Source: Bradyrhizobium sp. CCBAU 53421 (lineage in GTDB: Bacteria; Pseudomonadota; Alphaproteobacteria; Rhizobiales; Xanthobacteraceae). Taken from it: a stretch of DNA of 64,000 bases. A model generated the notes under the pieces. The model made no database searches. It was not told the DNA's origin and saw nothing but the letters and a program-made list of their open reading frames with translations. How positions within the stretch are numbered: position 1 is the first letter of the stretch; every line of letters begins with the position of its first letter. Shown here one piece after another: positions 59,081-64,000 of this stretch. Where the stretch lies: positions 6,324,001 to 6,388,000 of the forward strand of contig NZ_CP030047.1 in the NCBI RefSeq assembly GCF_015291625.1, given 5' to 3'. The position numbers and the translations under genes were made by a program.

Positions 59081-60538
59081 TTAACCGGCCGTCCCGATCG
59101 TAACACCGGCGTCACGCCCGGTGCCGGCGCCGCCGCCGGAACGGAAGGATTGCGACAGGCCGGCCCCGAGCATCGCGGCGATAACAACGGCATAGCCGGT
59201 GATCTGGAGCGAGAAATCGATCATCGAATGGAGCGCGCCGGCAGCCGACGCGCAGAGCGCCGCCAGCGGCACGATCACGTCGCGACGGCGGGTCCGCACG
59301 CCATACGCGAGCACGGCGAATGCCGCGAGCAGCGCGATCACGACGACGCCGACCATTAACATTCCGCCGTCGGATGCCAGTTCGAGCCAGCTGTTGTGGG
59401 CCCGGTTCCAGATCCCGCGCAACGAGATGTCGTCGGTGCGATAGGCCGGATAGACCCATTCGAAGGACCCAAGACCATCGCCGAGCCAGGGATGATCCCA
59501 GATCATCCGCAACGTCGCGCGATAGGTCGAGAACCGGCCCTCATCGGACAGGCCGATCGTGCTGAAGCGTGCGCCGACGCCGCCGCCGAGCAGTTGCAGC
59601 AGCGCCAGCGCGACCAGGCCGCCGATGCAGAGCGCCGTGATCAGGCCGTAGCGGCGCGGCATCCGCCTGCGAAAGAAGATCGCGCCGGCCACGACCGCAG
59701 CGAGCAGCGAGATCCCGACGCCGCCGCGCGATCCGGTAAGAAACATCGCCAGCAGGCAAGCGAGCCAACCCAACGCGTGGCCGGCAAGCCGGCGCCGCGC
59801 CGGCATATCGATGCGCGCCAACAAACGATGCAGGCTAATCCGGTGCGACGGCCAATGCCGCTCGACCGACTCGCAGCCGAACAACAGCCAGATCAACGCA
59901 CAGCAGCCATAATAGATGGCCGCCGTGTTGCGGTTGACGAAGGGAGACGTCAGCCACTCCAGATGGGCCTGCTTGTCATGAAGCAGGAAGATCCGGGTGG
60001 GATCGATCGCAAACGTGATGATGCCGAGGATCGCATAGGCCAGGCCGGACACGGCCACCGCCCGCAACAAGCCGCGCGCCGAGGTACGGTTGGCACCGAG
60101 CACGACCCCGACTGCAAAGCTAAGCAGGCAGACGATCCCGACACCGGCGGAATAGAACGGCTGATTGCGCGCGATCGTCACGGCGGGCGGAAGCTCGGCG
60201 GGCAACAATTTGCCGGCCTCTGCCCATAGCGCGTTCGGCGCCACGCCAAACCAGGGCCGCAGCGCCGACTGCTCGTGCAGCACCAGCACGGCGAGCGCCG
60301 TCAGCAGCGCCGCTACTGCGAGGATTGCGAGCTGGCTGCCGCGCAAGCGCATCGGCAACACCCCGAGCAAGGCGATCCCGAGCAGGATCGACCAGATCGC
60401 GGACGCTGCGCCGCCGACCGAGCCGAGCGGCAACGGCGCCAAGGCGACGACGGCGCAGAACAGCCACGACGACCAGCGGACCGGCCACGGCAATGCCGTC
60501 GCCTCGCTTGAGCCGGAAGGTGATCGTAAGCGTGTCAT
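59081..60538 (-). CDS. Second O-antigen ligase/polymerase-like membrane protein
   Basis: This 485-residue protein has about 10-12 helices and the Wzy_C (O-antigen ligase) signature in its long periplasmic loop (MIWDHPWLGDGLGSFEWVYP, then NRAHNSWLELASDGG). LTGSRGGVGISLLAAVVAGA is a conserved cytoplasmic turn. With the polymerase at 51922 it gives two complete members in one operon region. It follows the Wza-like gene (31 bp gap) and precedes the secreted protein (107 bp gap). One of the two may ligate rather than polymerise. Confidence 0.8.
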   Translation of the reverse strand: MTRLRSPSGSSEATALPWPVRWSSWLFCAVVALAPLPLGSVGGAASAIWSILLGIALLGVLPMRLRGSQLAILAVAALLTALAVLVLHEQSALRPWFGVAPNALWAEAGKLLPAELPPAVTIARNQPFYSAGVGIVCLLSFAVGVVLGANRTSARGLLRAVAVSGLAYAILGIITFAIDPTRIFLLHDKQAHLEWLTSPFVNRNTAAIYYGCCALIWLLFGCESVERHWPSHRISLHRLLARIDMPARRRLAGHALGWLACLLAMFLTGSRGGVGISLLAAVVAGAIFFRRRMPRRYGLITALCIGGLVALALLQLLGGGVGARFSTIGLSDEGRFSTYRATLRMIWDHPWLGDGLGSFEWVYPAYRTDDISLRGIWNRAHNSWLELASDGGMLMVGVVVIALLAAFAVLAYGVRTRRRDVIVPLAALCASAAGALHSMIDFSLQITGYAVVIAAMLGAGLSQSFRSGGGAGTGRDAGVTIGTAG

Positions 60539-60569
60539 GAAGCCGGCCGGGCCGGCTCACGCCCCAATA

Positions 60570-61754
60570 TCAGGGCGCAAGCTTGATCGAATTACGAAGT
60601 AAGGTTGCGTTGTAGGCAGCCACGATCGGATCGTTCACCGTTGCGGTCACGAGGCGGATCTGCTGCATCAGCTTGGCATCCTCGACGGATGCCGCATTCG
60701 ACGCATAAAGCACGTCCTTGTTGCGCAACTGGAAACGCGTGGCCAGGAAATAGCCGGCCGGATCGCGGAAATTGATGTTGTAGACGACCGGAATGATCGG
60801 CCCAGAATATTTGCTGACGTCGACGCCGAGCTTGGCCGCGACTTCCGGCAGCTCGCCGCGATAGACGAACACCGAGGCCGGGTCGGCCGAGGAGTCGTTC
60901 AGGCCGCCCGCCTTGGCGACCGCTTCGGCGAGCGAGATGCGCCAGGCCTCGAAATTGAACTGGCCCTGCGCGCCCGACGCGCCGAAGGCGACGAAGGTTT
61001 GCGGCTCGCGGTAGACATAGATGGTGTCGCCGGGATGCGCGTAGATGTTGCTCTTGGGCTCGTAGACCAGCTGGCCGAACGGCACGGTTGTGCGCTTGCC
61101 GTCGCGCTCCAGCATGACCCATGTGTCAAAACCCTGCCCTTTCGGGCCGCCGGCGCGCGTGATCGAGTCGAGCACGCGCTCGCCCGCGGCGTTGGCGGGG
61201 AAGCGGTTCGGCGTGTTGACCTCGCCAAGCACGGAGATCAGCGAGGTGCGCTGCTCGATCAGCGCGACCACGGCCTGCGGCTCGATCGCGCGGTTCTTCA
61301 GCGCATCGACGATCGAGCGCTGCACCTCGGTCGGGGTGCGGTTCTTGGCACGGATCGCACCAGCATAGGGCACCGAGATGTTGCCGTCGGTATCGACGTT
61401 CTGGTTCGGCAGCGTGATGTAATTGCCGGGGCGCACGCCGGCCTCGACCGGAATGAACAGACCGCCGGCGGCGGCCTCGAAGATCGTGACGCTGACGACG
61501 TCGCCGATGCCGAAATGGATGTCCTTCGGCGGCGGGCCCTGAATGCCGCCGGCGAGTTGCGGCGCGAAGGACGCCAGCACGTTCTCGACCTGCGGCGTGA
61601 TCTTGACCATCGCATAGGGCAGGCTTTCCGGATCGCGCTGCCCGGCGACGACGTCGGAGCTCGTCGGACCGTTGGTCGGCATGTAATGGCAACCGCCGAC
61701 CCAGCAGGCGGCCGCAAGCAATAACATTGCTCGAATGAAATTCGCACGCGACAT
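60570..61754 (-). CDS. Wza-like outer-membrane polysaccharide export lipoprotein
   Basis: This 394-residue lipoprotein has a signal ending in WVGG-Cys22, which becomes lipidated. It then has the poly-export domain (about 75-165; HFGIGDVVSVTIFE, GNISVPYAGAIRAKNRTPTE) and SLBB-type repeats (VVALIEQRTSLISVLGEV and GDTIYVYREPQTFVAFG regions). It forms the outer-membrane export channel that works with the BY-kinase. It is the first gene of the minus-strand export string. The upstream region is divergent from the small Cys-rich gene at 61980 and has TGTTAG at 61838-61843. Confidence 0.92.
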   Translation of the reverse strand: MSRANFIRAMLLLAAACWVGGCHYMPTNGPTSSDVVAGQRDPESLPYAMVKITPQVENVLASFAPQLAGGIQGPPPKDIHFGIGDVVSVTIFEAAAGGLFIPVEAGVRPGNYITLPNQNVDTDGNISVPYAGAIRAKNRTPTEVQRSIVDALKNRAIEPQAVVALIEQRTSLISVLGEVNTPNRFPANAAGERVLDSITRAGGPKGQGFDTWVMLERDGKRTTVPFGQLVYEPKSNIYAHPGDTIYVYREPQTFVAFGASGAQGQFNFEAWRISLAEAVAKAGGLNDSSADPASVFVYRGELPEVAAKLGVDVSKYSGPIIPVVYNINFRDPAGYFLATRFQLRNKDVLYASNAASVEDAKLMQQIRLVTATVNDPIVAAYNATLLRNSIKLAP

Positions 61755-61979
61755 TCAAATACTCCGGCCGTGCCGTAACACGCCGACTATCACAATCACA
61801 AGGTTCCGCGATATATTGCACCACAATTGATAAGGAATGTTAGCAAGGTGAGGCAAATGCGCGACACCGGCGCGTCGCCATGAGGCAGCGGTCAGCGCGA
61901 CGTCACTTCGGCTTTGCCTTCGTGTGATGTTCCGATTATCTGTGAATGAGACGGTTTGAGTTAATCGGTTGGGGGTTCA

Positions 61980-62276
61980 ATGGCCCGCATGAAGCCACTG
62001 GCGACCGCATTGGCAGCGGTCGCCTTCTTGCTTGGAAGTTCAGGCGTTTTCGCCGCTGAATTGGGCATCTATAAAGCCCCGCGCGCCGTCGAGCGCGTCG
62101 GCGGCAACTGCCAGCGGCTGCAATATTGTCATGGCGATGTCTGCCAGTGGAAGCGGGTCTGCTGGCACGGTTGCCCGGATCGCTATTCCTGCGCGCCGCT
62201 CTACGGCGCTTACGGGCCGTATGGCGGCCGCGACTACTGGGCGGCCTATAGCTACGGCGACCTGCGCCCGTTCTGA
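61980..62276 (+). CDS. Small secreted Cys/Tyr-rich protein
   Basis: This 98-residue protein has a signal peptide (LATALAAVAFLLGSSGVFA). The mature part of about 73 residues contains six cysteines (NCQRLQYCHGDVCQWKRVC, HGCPDRYSC) and a Tyr/Gly-rich tail. It should be exported and disulfide-bonded. Short Cys/Tyr/Gly proteins of this kind occur near EPS genes in Bradyrhizobium, but their role is unknown. It is divergent from the Wza-like gene. Confidence 0.6.
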   Translation: MARMKPLATALAAVAFLLGSSGVFAAELGIYKAPRAVERVGGNCQRLQYCHGDVCQWKRVCWHGCPDRYSCAPLYGAYGPYGGRDYWAAYSYGDLRPF

Positions 62277-62375
62277 ATGTTAATTGATTAACATAACCAT
62301 CGACCGCCGGCCGGCACCGCGCCGGCGGATTTGCGACGACCGGCTTAACCCCGGCTTAGGACCCGGCCCGATAAT

Positions 62376-62651
62376 ATGCGGGCGCAGGGTTTGGTTATGT
62401 TATTTGTATTGCTTGGCAATTTGATCGGCGGCACCGTGCTCGGGCTGCGCCAGCATTGTCTGGTGCTGGTGCCGGTCGCGCTTGCGGAACTCACGCTGCT
62501 GGCCGCCATCGGAGGCGCGTGGTCGGAGACCGCGTTGCTCATGATCACCGCCATGGTGTCGCTGCAGGGCGGATATCTCGCGAGCACCTTCGCGCCGCGG
62601 CTCCGGTCCCGCACCTCGCCGCCGCTCATCGCACTGCGTCGTCCTCATTAA
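62376..62651 (+). CDS. Small hydrophobic membrane protein
   Basis: This 91-residue protein has two or three hydrophobic segments (LVMLFVLLGNLIGGTVLGL, LVLVPVALAELTLLAAIGG, LLMITAMVSLQGGYLAS) and a basic C-terminus. The size and the LQxGYL element recall small EPS-regulating membrane proteins such as ExoX, but the resemblance is weak. The start is ATG 62376 or ATG 62397 (AGGG nine bases upstream). It precedes the ligase-like gene by 110 bp. Confidence 0.5.
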   Translation: MRAQGLVMLFVLLGNLIGGTVLGLRQHCLVLVPVALAELTLLAAIGGAWSETALLMITAMVSLQGGYLASTFAPRLRSRTSPPLIALRRPH

Positions 62652-62761
62652 CGCGGCATAACGCAGCTTTACCTGGCACGCCCGATTTCCATTGACCTCG
62701 CGGCGAGCGCAGGGCATCCCGCTGCCTTGCGTTCTCATCTTCCGCAGGACCTGCCCCTCTC

Positions 62762-64000
62762 GTGTGGAACGTCACGGCTTTTGTCTGCATCTTGATCGGG
62801 GCATCGATTCCGGTGGGTCTCGTCGACGCATCGCTGGCGACCGGTCTCGTCGGCGCCGCAACCTCGCTCGCCCTGCTGGCCAGTCTCTCGGCGATCCGTC
62901 CAGGTGAACTGTCTTTCCTGAAGAGGGTCGCCGGCCCCGCCTTTGCGGCGGCGCTGGTCCCGATGCTCTGGATCATCCTGCAAATGCTGCCGCTGACATT
63001 CCGGGCGCATCCGGTGTGGAAGTTCGCCGGCGAGACGCTGGGCGCGCCGCTCAGCGGCAGCATCACGATCGATACCGGTGCTAGCCTCGGCGCGCTGCTG
63101 CTCTGGCTGTCACTGCTCTCAGTGATGATCGCCGCCGCCGCGATTGCGATCGAAGCCCGCCGCGCCGACATGGTGGCCCGCACCATTGCCGCAACGGCCG
63201 CAGTTGCCGCGGTGATCCTGCTGCTCAGCGATCCCCTCAAAGCCTGGCTCGGCGCTGCGCGCGACGAGACGGCAAGCGGATTCCTCATCGTCGTTCTGAT
63301 TGGCGTTCCGTTCAGCCTTGCGCGTGCGCTCGACACCGGTGGACACGCCGACGGCCGCACCGCGGCCCAGCTGACGCGATTGCGCTGGCTGCTCGCCGGC
63401 GGCGCACTGTTCTGCGCCGCCAGCGCCTGCTGGTACGGACGGCGCGGCGCCGCAATCGCAATCGCCGCCGGAGCAGCGCTCGTCCTGATGACCTTCGCCG
63501 CGCGAAAGCTGCATCTGCATCGCTGGAGCAGCGCCGCCGCGGCCGTTGCGATCGCGCTGATCGCGCTGGCGACGGCGATCGCCAACCGTCACCCTGATGT
63601 CGCGCTCGCCATCGCCTTCGTCCGCGCGCCGGCCGAACTCGTGCAATCGACCCACAATCTGCTCGCCGACCTGCCCGCGCTCGGCAGCGGCGCCGGCACC
63701 ACGGCAACGCTGGCATCGACCTATATGGACTGGCAGGGGGCCACCACGCGGCCCGTGGTGGCGACCAGTGCCGCAGCCTTGATCGCGCAATTCGGTTCCG
63801 CCATGTTCTGGACTCTACTCGCGGTTACGGTCGCGGGCATCGCCGCGTTCACGGCCGGTGCACGCAATCGCGGCCGTGACTGGTCCTATCCCGCGGCGGC
63901 GGCAGCCGTGTTGCTGACGCTGCTGCTTGCCGTCTTCACCTTGCCGGAGCTGCCGGCGCTGCCCGGAGTGGTCGTGTTGGGAGCCGTGATCGGAACAGGA
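62762..64000 (+). CDS. O-antigen ligase-like polytopic membrane protein, 3'-truncated by window
   Basis: The frame is open from the GTG at 62762 to the window end, 413 codons without a stop. It encodes at least ten hydrophobic segments (VTAFVCILIGASIPVGL, FAAALVPMLWIILQML and others). A periplasmic-type segment (AELVQSTHNLLADLPALGSG, then STYMDWQG) sits at the place of the Wzy/ligase signature loop. It is therefore probably a third O-antigen polymerase/ligase-like protein. No other in-frame start is found between the GTG and the stop at 62693. The ribosome-binding site is weak (AGGA 12-13 bases upstream). Confidence 0.7.
   Translation, partial: MWNVTAFVCILIGASIPVGLVDASLATGLVGAATSLALLASLSAIRPGELSFLKRVAGPAFAAALVPMLWIILQMLPLTFRAHPVWKFAGETLGAPLSGSITIDTGASLGALLLWLSLLSVMIAAAAIAIEARRADMVARTIAATAAVAAVILLLSDPLKAWLGAARDETASGFLIVVLIGVPFSLARALDTGGHADGRTAAQLTRLRWLLAGGALFCAASACWYGRRGAAIAIAAGAALVLMTFAARKLHLHRWSSAAAAVAIALIALATAIANRHPDVALAIAFVRAPAELVQSTHNLLADLPALGSGAGTTATLASTYMDWQGATTRPVVATSAAALIAQFGSAMFWTLLAVTVAGIAAFTAGARNRGRDWSYPAAAAAVLLTLLLAVFTLPELPALPGVVVLGAVIGTG

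Noticed and set aside
1..64000. tRNA, rRNA, insertion sequence or prophage
   Set aside because: Both strands were scanned by eye and no tRNA cloverleaf, rRNA segment, transposase motif, terminal inverted repeat pair or phage gene was found. A tool-based search could still find a small RNA that was missed.

Overview
The window looks like chromosomal DNA of a slow-growing rhizobium-type alphaproteobacterium, most likely Bradyrhizobium or a close relative in the Nitrobacteraceae. This is judged from the high GC content with strong G/C third-position bias, FeuP/FeuQ-like and BTLCP proteins, short Bradyrhizobium-style coiled-coil proteins and a FixK-like box. No rRNA, tRNA, CRISPR array, insertion sequence or phage gene was seen. 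Almost the whole window is one large surface-polysaccharide (EPS/CPS) locus with an embedded protein-secretion module.

Layout. 1-1000: structured non-coding DNA and two very small genes, with a FixK/FNR-like box upstream. 1050-3296: feuP-feuQ-type two-component system. 3669-8745: EPS-border genes: a VanZ-like membrane protein, two secreted or membrane hypotheticals, exoB/galE, a small Pro-rich secreted protein, a LapG-like BTLCP and a ParA-like ATPase. 8761-15988: a GT4, a 310-residue unknown and two large multidomain GT2 proteins that converge and overlap tail-to-tail. 16216-21203: sugar-nucleotide supply: ugd (UDP-glucuronate) and rfbDC/rfbAB (dTDP-rhamnose). 21370-27954: a methyltransferase-like protein, a GT92, a Tat-exported GH99-like protein, a GT2 and a WbsX/GH99-like fusion. 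28288-38407: a type I secretion operon (ABC transporter, HlyD adaptor, Sel1-repeat protein), a methyltransferase and two paralogous RTX proteins. 39092-45757: GT4, heparinase II/III, bi-domain oxidoreductase and GH39-like hydrolase. 45875-49294: GT4, AlgD-like dehydrogenase and methyltransferase. 49298-61754: the core Wzx/Wzy export machinery on the minus strand (Wza-like lipoprotein, polymerase/ligase, secreted hypothetical, Wzc-like BY-kinase, hypothetical, methyltransferase, GT4, polymerase, flippase, two methyltransferases). 61980-64000: two small proteins and the start of a third polytopic O-antigen-ligase-like protein that leaves the window.

How it fits together (inference). ExoB, Ugd, RfbABCD and the AlgD-like enzyme make UDP-Gal, UDP-GlcA, dTDP-Rha and GDP-ManA (or a similar uronate). 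The GT2, GT4 and GT92 enzymes and the methyltransferases build and decorate a repeat unit. Wzx flips it, a Wzy polymerises it, and the BY-kinase with the Wza-like lipoprotein controls length and export. Heparinase and GH-like proteins may trim or release the polymer. The RTX proteins with their own ABC/HlyD exporter look like matrix proteins co-delivered with the polysaccharide. No TolC, Wzb-type phosphatase or LapD-like gene lies in the window.

Start codons were re-chosen where ribosome-binding sites or domain starts argued for it. Several are TTG or GTG. Functions come from motifs read by eye, so substrate specificities are uncertain throughout.
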